From Spirochaetota bacterium (GTDB lineage Bacteria > Spirochaetota > Spirochaetia > Treponematales > Treponemataceae), in the NCBI GenBank assembly GCA_023443865.1, contig JAEZST010000022.1, forward strand, positions 806,001-870,000: a stretch of 64,000 bases of DNA, written 5' to 3'. Below, in pieces: positions 8,099 to 18,264 of the stretch. Numbering within the stretch: position 1 is the first letter of the stretch; each line of letters opens with the position of its first letter. A program made the translations under genes and the position numbers. The notes beneath the pieces are model-generated. The model was given only the letters and a program-made list of their open reading frames with translations, was not told the DNA's origin and did not search any database.

Positions 8099-9148
8099 AT
8101 GATAAAGGCCGGTATTATCGGCGCGACGGGCTATGTCGGGGTCGAACTCGTCAGGTTCCTGCTCGCGCATCCTCACGTATCCGCCCTTGCCCTCAGCTCG
8201 GTGAGCTTCGAGGGGCAGAACATCGCGGATATATATCCGAACCTTCGGGGGCAACTCCGGGGGAAAACCGACGGAATCCTCGGCGACGCCGAGACGGCGG
8301 TCGAAAAATCAGACGTGGTTTTTACTGCCCTGCCCCACGGCATCGCGGAAGAATGGGCGGCGAAATGCCTCGCGAAGGGCAAGAAACTCATCGATCTATC
8401 GGCGGATTTCCGCTTTGACGACGACGAGGCAACCTTCAAGGCCTGGTACGGTAAGGACTGGTCACATCCGGAAACCCATGCCGCTTCGGTCTACGGGCTG
8501 CCGGAAATGAACCGAGAAGCGATCGCGAAGGCTTCGGTGATCGGGAATCCCGGCTGCTACGTGACCGCCGCGACCTTAGGCTTAATGCCCGCGCTGGAAG
8601 CCGGCGCGGTCGACCCGCTTATGCTCATCGTCGACGCGAAAAGCGGCATAACGGGCACCGGCAGGAACCCGAGCGCCACGAACAATTTTTCCGAGTCCGG
8701 CGAATCGTTTATGCCCTACGGGGTCGGCAAGCACCGGCACCAGCCCGAGATCGCGCGGAACCTAGGAAAGGCGGCGGGCGGCGCGGTAAACGTGGTGTTC
8801 ACCCCCCATCTCTTGCCAATGAGCCGGGGAATTATCGCGACCTCCTACGCGAAGCTCCTCAAGGGCGCCACGGCCGAGGAAATGCACGGGCTTTACGAAA
8901 GGCGCTACGCGGGAGAACCCTTCGTTCGTGTGTTGCCCCTCGGTTCGGTCGCGAATACCAGAAACGTTCGCGGCTCGAATTTTTGCGATATTTCGGTTCA
9001 CGTAGTCGCCGACGGCACGGTTCTTGAAATCGTTTCCGCCCTGGACAACATGGTGAAAGGCGCTGCCGGACAAGCCGTTCAAAACATGAACGTCGCGTTC
9101 GGCTTCGAGGAAACCGCCGGCATCGACCTGATCCCGGCCGCTTTCTGA
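8099..9148 (+). CDS. argC: N-acetyl-gamma-glutamyl-phosphate reductase ArgC
   Basis: Third step of arginine synthesis: NADPH-dependent reduction of N-acetylglutamyl phosphate to the semialdehyde. It has an N-terminal Rossmann start (AGIIGATGYVGVELVR) and the catalytic Cys motif GNPGCY near residue 153; the 349-residue length is normal. The ATG follows CTGGAG. It is the first structural gene of the arg cluster, 120 bases after the putative leader peptide. A possible second promoter (TATAGT at 8069-8074, poor -35) lies just upstream. Its last codons fall in a 20-bp tandem duplication. Confidence 0.97.
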   Translation: MIKAGIIGATGYVGVELVRFLLAHPHVSALALSSVSFEGQNIADIYPNLRGQLRGKTDGILGDAETAVEKSDVVFTALPHGIAEEWAAKCLAKGKKLIDLSADFRFDDDEATFKAWYGKDWSHPETHAASVYGLPEMNREAIAKASVIGNPGCYVTAATLGLMPALEAGAVDPLMLIVDAKSGITGTGRNPSATNNFSESGESFMPYGVGKHRHQPEIARNLGKAAGGAVNVVFTPHLLPMSRGIIATSYAKLLKGATAEEMHGLYERRYAGEPFVRVLPLGSVANTRNVRGSNFCDISVHVVADGTVLEIVSALDNMVKGAAGQAVQNMNVAFGFEETAGIDLIPAAF

Positions 9149-9180
9149 GAAACCGGGCCGCTTTCTGAGAAACCGGGCCG
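9141..9180. repeat. 20-bp tandem duplication at the argC 3' end
   Basis: A 20-bp unit beginning CTTTCTGAGAAACC occurs twice head to tail (9141-9160, 9161-9180), followed by a partial third start. The first copy contains the argC stop codon. With the preceding CCCGG it can form a hairpin (TTTC-TGA-GAAA closed by CCCGG/CCGGG). Confidence 0.75.
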
Positions 9181-9222
9181 CTTTCCATGACGCGGATCCC
9201 CTTTATGTAAGGAAGGAAAAAC

Positions 9223-10461
9223 ATGACTTTTATCGATGGGGGCGTGTGCGCCCCGAAAGGCTTTACGGCGAACGGCGTTCTGTGCGGCATTAAAAAGGGC
9301 CGGACCAAGAACGATATCGCGGCAATCTTTTCCGATACGCCCTGCGCGGCCGCCGGGGTATTCACGAAAAACCTCGTGAAGGCGGAACCGGTTAAGCTGA
9401 CCATGAAAAACCTCGCCGACGGTAAGGCCCAGGCCGTTATCGCCAACGCGGGAAACGCCAACGCCTGCACCGGCGACGAGGGCTACGAGAACGCGAAAAA
9501 GACCGCCGCGTACGCCTGCTCCGCCCTGGCCGCCGCCGGAAAATCCGTGCCCCAGGACGACGTACTCGTCTGTTCCACCGGGGTAATCGGTCAGCAGATA
9601 AATATCGCGGCCATTGAATCGGGCATGCCGGCCCTGATTAAGGGACTCTCCGGCTCGGGTACGGGCAACGTGGCGGCCCGCGAGGCCATCATGACCACCG
9701 ACACGAAGCATAAAGAGGCGGCGATCCAGGTCGATATCGGCGGAAAGACCGTAACGCTGGGTACCATGGCCAAGGGTTCCGGGATGATCCACATCAATAT
9801 GGGCACCATGCTCGGCTTTATCACCACGGACTGCGCCATTTCCCCCGCCATGCTCGACGCGGCCCTCAGGGAGAGCATCGAGGTTACCTATAATTGCGTG
9901 TCGGTCGACGGCGATACCAGCACCAACGATACCCTCCTCGCGCTGGCGAACGGGCTGGCGGGAAACCCGGAAATTACCGCGAAGGGGAAGGATTACGACG
10001 CCTTCCTCGCGGCGCTCAACGCGCTGAACGTCGCGATGGCGCGCAAAATCGCCGCGGACGGCGAGGGAGCCGAGCACCTGATCGAATGCCAGGTCACCGG
10101 CGCGAAAGACGACCTGACCGCGCGGAACCTCGCGAAGTCGGTCATCTCCTCAAGCCTCGTGAAGGCGGCCTTTTTCGGAAAGGACGCGAACTGGGGGCGG
10201 ATTCTCTGCGCCATGGGCTACTCCGGCGAAACCTTCGGCCAGGCCGGGACAAGCGTTTCCTTCCGGAGCGCCGCGGGCGAGATCGAGGTGTTTCACCAGG
10301 GCGTGCCGCTGGTGTTCGACGAGGATAAGGCGAAAAAGGTTCTCAGCGAGGGCGAGGTGGCCATATTGGCCAAACTGTCCGACGGCAAGGGCTCCGGCAC
10401 GGCATGGGGCTGCGACCTAACCTACGATTACGTGAAAATCAACGGAGACTACCGGACATGA
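9223..10461 (+). CDS. argJ: Bifunctional glutamate N-acetyltransferase / amino-acid acetyltransferase ArgJ
   Basis: Transfers the acetyl group from N-acetylornithine back to glutamate, giving the cyclic arginine pathway, and in bifunctional members also makes acetylglutamate from acetyl-CoA. ArgJ is made as a precursor cleaved in front of a conserved Thr; here MGTMLGFITTD places the nucleophile at about T195 (usual motif MATML). Length 412 residues, normal. The ATG follows AAGGAAGG. No argA or argE lies in the window, consistent with the cyclic pathway. The stop overlaps argB as ATGA. Confidence 0.96.
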   Translation: MTFIDGGVCAPKGFTANGVLCGIKKGRTKNDIAAIFSDTPCAAAGVFTKNLVKAEPVKLTMKNLADGKAQAVIANAGNANACTGDEGYENAKKTAAYACSALAAAGKSVPQDDVLVCSTGVIGQQINIAAIESGMPALIKGLSGSGTGNVAAREAIMTTDTKHKEAAIQVDIGGKTVTLGTMAKGSGMIHINMGTMLGFITTDCAISPAMLDAALRESIEVTYNCVSVDGDTSTNDTLLALANGLAGNPEITAKGKDYDAFLAALNALNVAMARKIAADGEGAEHLIECQVTGAKDDLTARNLAKSVISSSLVKAAFFGKDANWGRILCAMGYSGETFGQAGTSVSFRSAAGEIEVFHQGVPLVFDEDKAKKVLSEGEVAILAKLSDGKGSGTAWGCDLTYDYVKINGDYRT

Positions 10462-11342
10462 AAGACTTAATCGACAATAAGACCTGGGCCGAGGTGCTCG
10501 TTCAGGCCCTTCCGTACTTCAAGGAATTCGCGGGGCATACCGTGGTGGTCAAATACGGCGGCAACGCCATGCTCAACGAGGACCTCAAGGCCGCGGTCAT
10601 GCAGGATATCGTGCTTCTCAACACCATCGGCGTGCGGACGGTGCTCGTTCACGGCGGCGGGCCCGAGATCAACGGCATGCTCGAGCGGGTCGGCAAGGAA
10701 TCGAAGTTCGTTAACGGCCTGCGCTATACCGACGCCGAGACCATGGAGATCGTCCAGATGGTCCTTACCGGCAAGCTCAATAAGGATATCGTCGGTATGA
10801 TTCTTCAGGCGGGAGGGCCGGCCATCGGCGTGAGCGGCGTGGATTCGGGCCTCCTGCGGGCGAAGAAGATCGACAAGGACGGGGTGGACCTCGGCCTCGT
10901 GGGCGAGGTGACCAAGGTGAATCCCGGCATTCTCGTTTCCATGCTCGATCAGGGCTATATCCCCGTGGTTTCCACCGTGGCCGTGGGCGAGCAGGGCGAC
11001 ATGAACCGCTATAACATCAACGCGGACACGGCGGCCGCCCAGATCGCGGTAGCCCTCAAAGCCGTGAAATTCGTCCAGCTTACCAACGTTCCCGGAGTGC
11101 TTCGCGACGTAAGCGACCCGACGAGCCTGATCAAGCGGATCAAGCGGGACGAGATCGCGGGCCTTATCGGTTCGGGCGTCATTTCCTCCGGCATGATACC
11201 GAAGATCGAGTGCTGCCTGACCGCCCTCGACGGCGGCGTGCCGCGGACCCATATCATCGACGGCCGGGTTCCCCACGCGCTCCTGATCGAGATGTTCTCC
11301 GACCGTGGCGTGGGCACCATGCTCACCGAAAAGGAGGTGTAA
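10458..11342 (+). CDS. argB: Acetylglutamate kinase ArgB
   Basis: Phosphorylates N-acetylglutamate, the controlled step of the cyclic pathway. It has the amino-acid kinase fold with VVKYGGNAM near the start, VLVHGGGPEI, and a late segment ending SSGMIPKIECC. The ATG at 10458 is chosen because it overlaps the argJ stop (ATGA) and gives the usual 294 residues; the frame is open upstream inside argJ. The N-terminal helix before the kinase core (KDLIDNKTWAEVLVQALPYF) is the type that mediates hexamerisation and arginine inhibition in feedback-sensitive enzymes (inference). Confidence 0.97.
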   Translation: MKDLIDNKTWAEVLVQALPYFKEFAGHTVVVKYGGNAMLNEDLKAAVMQDIVLLNTIGVRTVLVHGGGPEINGMLERVGKESKFVNGLRYTDAETMEIVQMVLTGKLNKDIVGMILQAGGPAIGVSGVDSGLLRAKKIDKDGVDLGLVGEVTKVNPGILVSMLDQGYIPVVSTVAVGEQGDMNRYNINADTAAAQIAVALKAVKFVQLTNVPGVLRDVSDPTSLIKRIKRDEIAGLIGSGVISSGMIPKIECCLTALDGGVPRTHIIDGRVPHALLIEMFSDRGVGTMLTEKEV

Positions 11343-11343
11343 G

Positions 11344-12519
11344 ATGCCGGGAAATATCGTTAACAATCTGGGTAGCCTGCCCGTCGTGTTCGCGTCCGGC
11401 ACGGGAAGCGTGCTCGCGGACGTGAACGGAAAGGAATACGTGGATTTCGTGAGCGGGATCGGGGTGAACTGCCTCGGCCACGGGCACCCGGCGCTGGTAA
11501 AGGCCATCGCCGAGCAGGCCGCGCGGCAGATTCACGTTTCGAACTACTATAATTCCGACAAGGGCCTCGCATTTTCCAAAGCCCTTCTCGATAAGACCGG
11601 CATGGACCGGGTATTCTTCGGTAACTCCGGCGCCGAGGCGAACGAGGCGGCGATAAAGATCGCGCGCAAATTCGGCTTCGCTTCCGACGCTGCCGCCGGG
11701 AAAAAAGAGGGAACGAGGAAGGTTATCGTGACCCTCTTGAAGTCATTCCACGGCCGGACGGTGACCACCCTCGCGGCCACGGGGCAGGACAAATTCCATA
11801 ACCCCGCGTTCGCGCCCTATCCGGCAGGCTTCAGGCACATTCCGGCCAACGATTACGGGGCCCTCGAAGGCGCCTTCGACGATACCGTGTGCGCCTTCAT
11901 GATGGAATGCGTGCAGGGGGAGGGCGGTGTGAACCTGGTCGACGCCGAGTGGGCAAAGGCCGCCGCCGCCGCCGCGCGGAAGGCAGGGGCCCTGGTCATA
12001 GCCGACGAGGTGCAGACCGGAGTCGGGCGAACCGGCTCCTATCTCGCGAGCGACGCGCTCGGTATCGCCCCCGACGTCGTGACGCTCGCCAAGGGAATCG
12101 CCGGGGGGGTGCCCATGGGCGCCTGCCTCGCGAAGGGCAAGGCGGCGGATATCCTCGTCGCGGGAGACCATCAGTCCACCTTCGGGGGAAATCCCTTGGC
12201 CTGCGCCGCTGGCCTCGCGGTGTTGGACGTCGTGGGAAAGGCGGAATTCCTCGCGAAGGTCGCCGAGAAGGGTGACTATATACGGGCCAAGATCGCCGCC
12301 TGGAAGCTGCCCTCCATCAAGGAGATTCGGGGAAAGGGGCTCATGATCGGCATCGACATTTCGCTCGCCGCCGCTCCCGTCCAGCTCGCCTGCCTCGAGG
12401 CCGGCCTCTGCGTTTCAACCGCCGGCGCCGAAATTCTCCGCCTCCTTCCGCCGCTCACGATAACGATGGAAGAAATTGATAGAGGCCTCGATATTCTGTA
12501 CACTGTCCTGAGCAAATAA
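11344..12519 (+). CDS. argD: Acetylornithine aminotransferase ArgD
   Basis: PLP-dependent class III aminotransferase making N-acetylornithine from the semialdehyde and glutamate. The sequence shows GIGVNCLGHGHP, the FFGNSGAEANEAAIK substrate loop, VIADEVQTGVGRTG (PLP contact Asp) and the Schiff-base Lys in TLAKGIAGGVPMG. The ATG at 11344 is preceded by AAGGAGGTG overlapping the argB stop. The product is 391 residues, normal. The same enzyme can serve lysine synthesis (succinyl-DAP aminotransferase), and lysC-dapB lie 13 kb away (inference). Confidence 0.96.
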   Translation: MPGNIVNNLGSLPVVFASGTGSVLADVNGKEYVDFVSGIGVNCLGHGHPALVKAIAEQAARQIHVSNYYNSDKGLAFSKALLDKTGMDRVFFGNSGAEANEAAIKIARKFGFASDAAAGKKEGTRKVIVTLLKSFHGRTVTTLAATGQDKFHNPAFAPYPAGFRHIPANDYGALEGAFDDTVCAFMMECVQGEGGVNLVDAEWAKAAAAAARKAGALVIADEVQTGVGRTGSYLASDALGIAPDVVTLAKGIAGGVPMGACLAKGKAADILVAGDHQSTFGGNPLACAAGLAVLDVVGKAEFLAKVAEKGDYIRAKIAAWKLPSIKEIRGKGLMIGIDISLAAAPVQLACLEAGLCVSTAGAEILRLLPPLTITMEEIDRGLDILYTVLSK

Positions 12520-12569
12520 AACGCGAGCCGGCCGTCATCGAAACCCGGCAATCATAGAGGAGAATCGAC

Positions 12570-13826
<1,257 letters not shown>

Positions 13827-13839
13827 GGGGATACCCGGC

Positions 13840-14673
13840 ATGAACAACGTGCGCACCTTTTTGGTCGGAATCGTCCTCGGTATCGCGAACGTTATCCCCG
13901 GCGTGTCCGGGGGAACGATGGCGGTGGTGTTCGGCGTATACGACCGGCTCATCGCCGCGATAACGCTCAACGTGAAGAAGATCCTCAAGGACCTTCCCTT
14001 CCTCCTCCTTCTGGGCGCGGGTCTCGTGACCGGGATAATCCTCTTTTCCCACATCGTCACCTGGCTTTTCGGCAGGTGGCCGTACCAGACCAATTTCTTC
14101 TTCCTGGGAATCATTTTGGGGAGCGTTCCGTTCATCCACGTAAGGGCGAAGGGCAAGGGCTTTACGCCGGGTTCGTGGGCGGCCATCGCAGCGGGAATCG
14201 CGGTGATGGTTGCCATGAACCTTCTCGACACGGGACATGATCGCGGGGCCGCGGCGGTTACCCAGTCGAGCCCGGCCTTATTCGCCTGGCTTGCCGCCAT
14301 GGGCTTCATCGCCGCCGTTACCATGATAATCCCCGGAATTTCCGGCTCCTTCGTGCTCCTGATCCTGGGCGCCTACCAAACCATCGTTCAGGCGGTCTCT
14401 GACCTGAATATCCCCCTTCTCGTGCCGGTAGCGGTTGGCGTTATCGCGGGCTTGCTCCTGGGCGCCCAACTGGTTCGCTTCCTGCTGGGCCGCTTTCACG
14501 GCCTCACCTACGCGGCGATATACGGACTGGTGATCGGATCGCTTCTCCCGGTGTTTCCGGGCGTGCCCGCGGGCGCGCTGGCCCTGGCCGGCTCGATCCT
14601 CGCGCTGGCGGCGGGTACCGCCATTTCCTGGTTCTTCTCGCGCGCCGAGAAAACCGAGGGGGCGGCCGCATGA
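13840..14673 (+). CDS. DUF368 membrane protein (PopT-like polyprenyl-phosphate flippase family)
   Basis: A 277-residue integral membrane protein with about eight hydrophobic segments and the family signature NVIPGVSGGTMAVVFGVYDRLI near the N-terminus, repeated in weaker form as MIIPGISGSFVLLILGAY at about 167-184. DUF368 proteins were recently linked to recycling undecaprenyl phosphate across the inner membrane (established for some members; inferred here). It sits 13 bases after argG and overlaps the next gene by ATGA, so it is within the arg transcript although unrelated to arginine. Confidence 0.8.
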   Translation: MNNVRTFLVGIVLGIANVIPGVSGGTMAVVFGVYDRLIAAITLNVKKILKDLPFLLLLGAGLVTGIILFSHIVTWLFGRWPYQTNFFFLGIILGSVPFIHVRAKGKGFTPGSWAAIAAGIAVMVAMNLLDTGHDRGAAAVTQSSPALFAWLAAMGFIAAVTMIIPGISGSFVLLILGAYQTIVQAVSDLNIPLLVPVAVGVIAGLLLGAQLVRFLLGRFHGLTYAAIYGLVIGSLLPVFPGVPAGALALAGSILALAAGTAISWFFSRAEKTEGAAA

Positions 14674-15212
14674 GCGAATTCCTCGTTCAAGACGCGGATA
14701 CGGCGCCCCTGGACATGATCCTGAAACCCTTTTCCTCCATCGGCCATGACTGGATGCTCGTCACGGCGGGAAACGGAACGGGCCGCCGCGAATGGAACAC
14801 CATGACCGCGTCGTGGGGGAGCTTCGGCGTTATCTGGAATAAGCGCGCGGTGACCTGCGTGATCAGGCCGACCCGGCACACCTTCGGCTTCGTAGAGCGG
14901 GAACCGCTTATTACCTTCTCGTTCTTCGACGACGAGCGCCGAAAGGCCCTGCAGGTCTGCGGGAGCACCAGCGGCGCGGACACGGACAAGGCCGACGCGG
15001 CGGGCATTACGCCCGCGCTTCTGGAACCGGGGGCCGTGGGCTTCGAGGAAGCGAAAATCAATCTCGTGTGTAAAAAGCTCTATTGGCAGGACCTGAATCC
15101 CGAAAACTTTCTGGATCCGGCCATCGAAAAGAATTATCCCCTCAAGGACTATCACCGCGCCTATATCTGCGAAATTCTCCGGGTATACCGGGCTCCGCGG
15201 GAAGCGTACTGA
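14670..15212 (+). CDS. Flavin reductase-like FMN-binding split-barrel protein
   Basis: A 180-residue flavoredoxin / flavin reductase domain protein. The segment WNTMTASWGSFGVIWNKRAV followed by IRPTRHTFGFVE is the FMN-binding start of the flavin reductase-like domain, and the fold covers the whole length. The electron partner and physiological substrate are unknown. It is translationally coupled to the DUF368 gene (ATGA) and lies 43 bases before argH, so it rides in the arg operon. Confidence 0.75.
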   Translation: MSEFLVQDADTAPLDMILKPFSSIGHDWMLVTAGNGTGRREWNTMTASWGSFGVIWNKRAVTCVIRPTRHTFGFVEREPLITFSFFDDERRKALQVCGSTSGADTDKADAAGITPALLEPGAVGFEEAKINLVCKKLYWQDLNPENFLDPAIEKNYPLKDYHRAYICEILRVYRAPREAY

Positions 15213-15255
15213 ACCCGCCCGCGGCGAAGTGTCGCCGGGCATGAAGGAAGGCAAG

Positions 15256-16665
15256 ATGAGTGAGAAAAAATCCCCCCTCTGGCACGGACGGTTCGCCGAG
15301 GGTCCCGACGCGGAGGCGGTCGCCTTCGAAACCTCGATCCATATAGACGAGAGGCTGGCCCAGGACGACATACGGGGCAGCGTAGCCCACGCGGGCATGC
15401 TCGGCGCCGCCGGCATCATTCCGGGAACCGAATCCGCGGCCATCGTGGCGGAACTGAAGAAGATCGCCTCGGAACTGGAAACGGGTACGCTAAAAATAGA
15501 TTCCGCCGCCGAGGACATCCATTCCTTCGTGGAAGGGGTGCTCACGGACCGACTCGGCGACGCGGGGCGAAAGGTGCATACCGGCCGCAGCCGTAACGAC
15601 CAAATCGCCCTGGACGAGCGGCTGCATCTCAGGCGCATGGTGCCCCTCATGAGGGAGTCCATCGTCGACCTCGTGGAAACGCTCGCGACCGTCGCGGAGC
15701 GGCACACGGAAACCCTTATGCCCGGGTATACCCACCTCCAGCGCGCCCAGCCCGTCACCCTGGCTCACCATCTCGCGGCTTGGTGCTGGCAGCTCGTCCG
15801 GGACCACGACCGCCTGGGCGACGCCCTCAAGCGCATGGACTTCATGCCCCTCGGCTCCGGGGCGCTGGCGGGTTCGGGCCTTCCGCTGGACCGGGAACGG
15901 GTGGCGAGGGAGCTTGGCTTTTCCGCCCTTACGCCGAACTCCCTCGACGCGGTTTCGGACCGGGATTACTGCATCGAGCTCGCCTCTGACCTCTCGATTC
16001 TCATGATGCACCTCTCCCGCTTTTGCGAGGAAATCGTCATCTGGTCCACCGAGGAATTCAAATTCGTGGAGATGTCGGAAAAATGGTCCACGGGCTCGAG
16101 CATCATGCCCCAGAAAAAAAACCCGGATTACGCCGAGCTCATACGCGGCCGCTCAGGGCTCGTTTTCGGTAACCTCGTCGCCCTTTTGACCATGATGAAG
16201 GGCCTGCCCCTCTCCTACGACCGGGATATGCAGGACGACAAGACGAGCCTCTTCGCCGCCTGGGACACCGCGGCATCGAGCCTCCGCATCTTTACCCGCA
16301 TGATCTCGACCGCCTCCTGGAACGCGGACCGCATGGCCGCCGCGTGCACGGGGGGGCACGCCAACGCGACCGATCTCGCCGACTACCTCGTCCGTAAGGG
16401 AATGCCCTTCAGGACCGCCCACGGGGTGGCCGCCGCGGTAGTCCGCGAATGCATCGAGAGCGGAATCAAGGATATGGTCAACCTGCCTTTCGAGCGCTTG
16501 AAGAAGCACTCCGACCTGATCGGCGAAGACGTATACGCCCTTCTCGTTCCCGAGGCGTGCATGCGCTCGCGCGACCTTCCCGGCGGTCCGAATCCCGAAC
16601 GGGTAAAGGCCCAGCTCGCGGAACTCAAGGGCCGTATCGCCGCGGCACGGGCCGGGAAGCCATAA
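15256..16665 (+). CDS. argH: Argininosuccinate lyase ArgH
   Basis: Splits argininosuccinate into arginine and fumarate, the last step. Fumarase/aspartase superfamily: HTGRSRNDQIALD near the N-terminal third, TPLQRAQP-type motif as MPGYTHLQRAQPVTLAHH, and the signature GSSIMPQKKNPD. The ATG at 15256 is preferred over the GTG at 15229 and ATG at 15241 because GGAAGG lies 6 bases before it and the protein then starts MSEKKSPLWHGRF as usual (469 residues). It ends the cluster before a terminator. Confidence 0.96.
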   Translation: MSEKKSPLWHGRFAEGPDAEAVAFETSIHIDERLAQDDIRGSVAHAGMLGAAGIIPGTESAAIVAELKKIASELETGTLKIDSAAEDIHSFVEGVLTDRLGDAGRKVHTGRSRNDQIALDERLHLRRMVPLMRESIVDLVETLATVAERHTETLMPGYTHLQRAQPVTLAHHLAAWCWQLVRDHDRLGDALKRMDFMPLGSGALAGSGLPLDRERVARELGFSALTPNSLDAVSDRDYCIELASDLSILMMHLSRFCEEIVIWSTEEFKFVEMSEKWSTGSSIMPQKKNPDYAELIRGRSGLVFGNLVALLTMMKGLPLSYDRDMQDDKTSLFAAWDTAASSLRIFTRMISTASWNADRMAAACTGGHANATDLADYLVRKGMPFRTAHGVAAAVVRECIESGIKDMVNLPFERLKKHSDLIGEDVYALLVPEACMRSRDLPGGPNPERVKAQLAELKGRIAAARAGKP

Positions 16666-16671
16666 AACAAA

Positions 16672-16706
16672 GCGCGCGGCGCTTTTCGGGCACCGCACGC
16701 GTTTTT
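16672..16706 (+). terminator. Probable terminator of the arg cluster
   Basis: GCGCGCGG pairs with CCGCACGC (one mismatch) across a 13-base loop and is followed by GTTTTT, 6 bases after the argH stop. Confidence 0.6.
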
Positions 16707-16781
16707 CCCGACAAGGTATTCGGGAAGGGGTTCGGTAATTGGATCGGATGCCTTTCCGCATATCACGTCGTGGAGGCACAC

Positions 16782-17252
16782 ATGAACGCTCTCAATTCAA
16801 TCTTGCTGGAAGGCAATGTCGTCAGGGACCCCGTCATCAAGGAAACGCCCCGGGGAACCCTGGTTTGCTCCTTCTCCGTCGCGTCGAACCGCTCCTACCG
16901 GCAAGACGACGAATACGAGCAGGAAACCTCGTTTTTCGAGGTGGAAAGCTGGGCCAAGCTCGCCGAACAGTGCGGCAAGCATTGCCTGAAGGGCAGGGGA
17001 GTCCGGGTCGTCGGCCGTCTAAAGCAGGACCGCTGGGAAAGCCAGGACGGAAAGAAATTCAATAAGGTCAAGATCGTGGCCGAGCACGTCGAGTTTAAGC
17101 CGCAATTTCGACAGAAGGACGCGCTTGCCGAGGACGATTCCGGCGAGAGTATCGGCTATGAGCCGATCAACGAGTCGGACGGGGCTTCGGTTGCCCCCGA
17201 GGCCGGCATGGCGATGGCCGCCGGCGCCGAGGATTCCATGCCCTCGTTCTGA
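16782..17252 (+). CDS. ssb: Single-stranded DNA-binding protein SSB
   Basis: Protects ssDNA in replication and repair. An OB-fold fills residues 1-110 (MNALNSILLEGNVVRDPVI, then FFEVESWAKLAEQC and GRGVRVVGRLKQDRW). A low-complexity acidic linker and the conserved tip DSMPSF, a variant of the DDDIPF partner-binding tail, follow. 156 residues. The ATG at 16782 follows GTGGAGG; the much longer open frame upstream overlaps argH and is not coding. It stands alone rather than in an rpsF-rpsR context. Confidence 0.93.
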   Translation: MNALNSILLEGNVVRDPVIKETPRGTLVCSFSVASNRSYRQDDEYEQETSFFEVESWAKLAEQCGKHCLKGRGVRVVGRLKQDRWESQDGKKFNKVKIVAEHVEFKPQFRQKDALAEDDSGESIGYEPINESDGASVAPEAGMAMAAGAEDSMPSF

Positions 17253-17278
17253 GGGTTCGGCATTCGCGAATCGCTTTT

Positions 17279-17301
17279 CCCCGCCCCAAAAAACGGCGGG
17301 G
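17279..17301 (+). terminator. Strong hairpin after ssb (terminator-like, no clear T-run)
   Basis: CCCCGCC/GGCGGGG, a 7-bp GC stem with a 9-base A-rich loop, 26 bases after the ssb stop. Only GATTG follows, so termination efficiency is uncertain. Confidence 0.35.
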
Positions 17302-17373
17302 GATTGCAAGGATCAACCGCATTCGTTACGCTTTACCCCGATACGGGTTTCTTAAACCCAACGGAGTAAAAAC

Positions 17374-18258
17374 ATGAATATCCCTGCCATTTCAACCGAT
17401 TTGAAAAAAAAGATACTTCGCTTCCAGCAAGACGAGGCTACCAACGCCGAAATCTACGAGCGTGTGGCAAACCTGCTTCCCGACGCTTCCAACGCCGATA
17501 TCATGCGGCGCATCGCGGAAGACGAGCGCAAGCACGCGCTGCGGTGGGAAGCGGTTACCGGCACGCGCCTGAAACCCCAGGGCCTCAAGGTTTCCCTCTT
17601 CGTTTTCCTCGCCCGTTTTCTCGGCCTGACCTTCGCCGTGAAAAAACTCGAAAAGGGCGAAGCCGACGGCCAAAACGGCTACGCGGGCATTCTTGCCGAT
17701 TTCCCCGACGTACAGGCCATTATCGACGAGGAGAACTCCCATGAGGACGCTCTCGTCGCCATGATCGACGAGGAACGGCTTAAATACGCGGGTTCCGTGG
17801 TGTTGGGCCTCAATGACGCCCTGGTAGAGCTTACGGGCGCCCTCGCTGGGTTCACCTTCGCCTTCCAAAATACGCGCCTCGTGGCCATGACCGGCCTGAT
17901 CACCGGCGTTTCGGCCGCCTTTTCCATGGCGGCCTCAGAATACCTTTCCCAGCGTTCCGAGCCTGATTCGGACATATCCGCGGGAAAATCCTCCCTGTAC
18001 ACCGGCATCGCCTATATCATAACGGTGTTTTTGCTCGTGCTCCCGTTCTTCCTGACCGCGAACTTCCTTTTAGCCCTGGGAACGACCCTCATCCTCGTGA
18101 TCCTCATTATCCTGGGCTTTAACTACTATTTATGCACCGCGAAGGACCTTCCGTTCCGCCGCCACTTCCTGGAGATGTTCGCCGTAAGCATGGGCGTTAC
18201 CCTGCTGTCTTTCGGCGTGGGCATGGCCGTCAAGAAATTCCTCGGCGTGGAGATTTGA
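17374..18258 (+). CDS. Ferritin-like (rubrerythrin-type) domain fused to VIT1/CCC1 transporter
   Basis: 294 residues. The N-terminal ~135 residues form a ferritin-like helical domain with di-iron-type motifs (E21, E26, E30, then E51-R-K-H54 in EDERKHALRW, and EENSHEDAL). The rest is a VIT1/CCC1 membrane domain of about five segments, starting GSVVLGLNDALVELTGALAG. This architecture matches the membrane-bound ferritin MbfA, an iron/manganese exporter protecting against metal and peroxide stress (function inferred). The ATG follows GGAG. A short gap of 6 bases leads to the MFS gene, so the two are probably co-transcribed. Confidence 0.82.
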   Translation: MNIPAISTDLKKKILRFQQDEATNAEIYERVANLLPDASNADIMRRIAEDERKHALRWEAVTGTRLKPQGLKVSLFVFLARFLGLTFAVKKLEKGEADGQNGYAGILADFPDVQAIIDEENSHEDALVAMIDEERLKYAGSVVLGLNDALVELTGALAGFTFAFQNTRLVAMTGLITGVSAAFSMAASEYLSQRSEPDSDISAGKSSLYTGIAYIITVFLLVLPFFLTANFLLALGTTLILVILIILGFNYYLCTAKDLPFRRHFLEMFAVSMGVTLLSFGVGMAVKKFLGVEI

Positions 18259-18264
18259 TCCGAC

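Noticed and set aside
16449..16781. N-terminal extension of the ssb frame into argH
   Set aside because: The SSB OB-fold starts at the ATG at 16782 with GTGGAGG before it; the extension is out-of-frame argH sequence.
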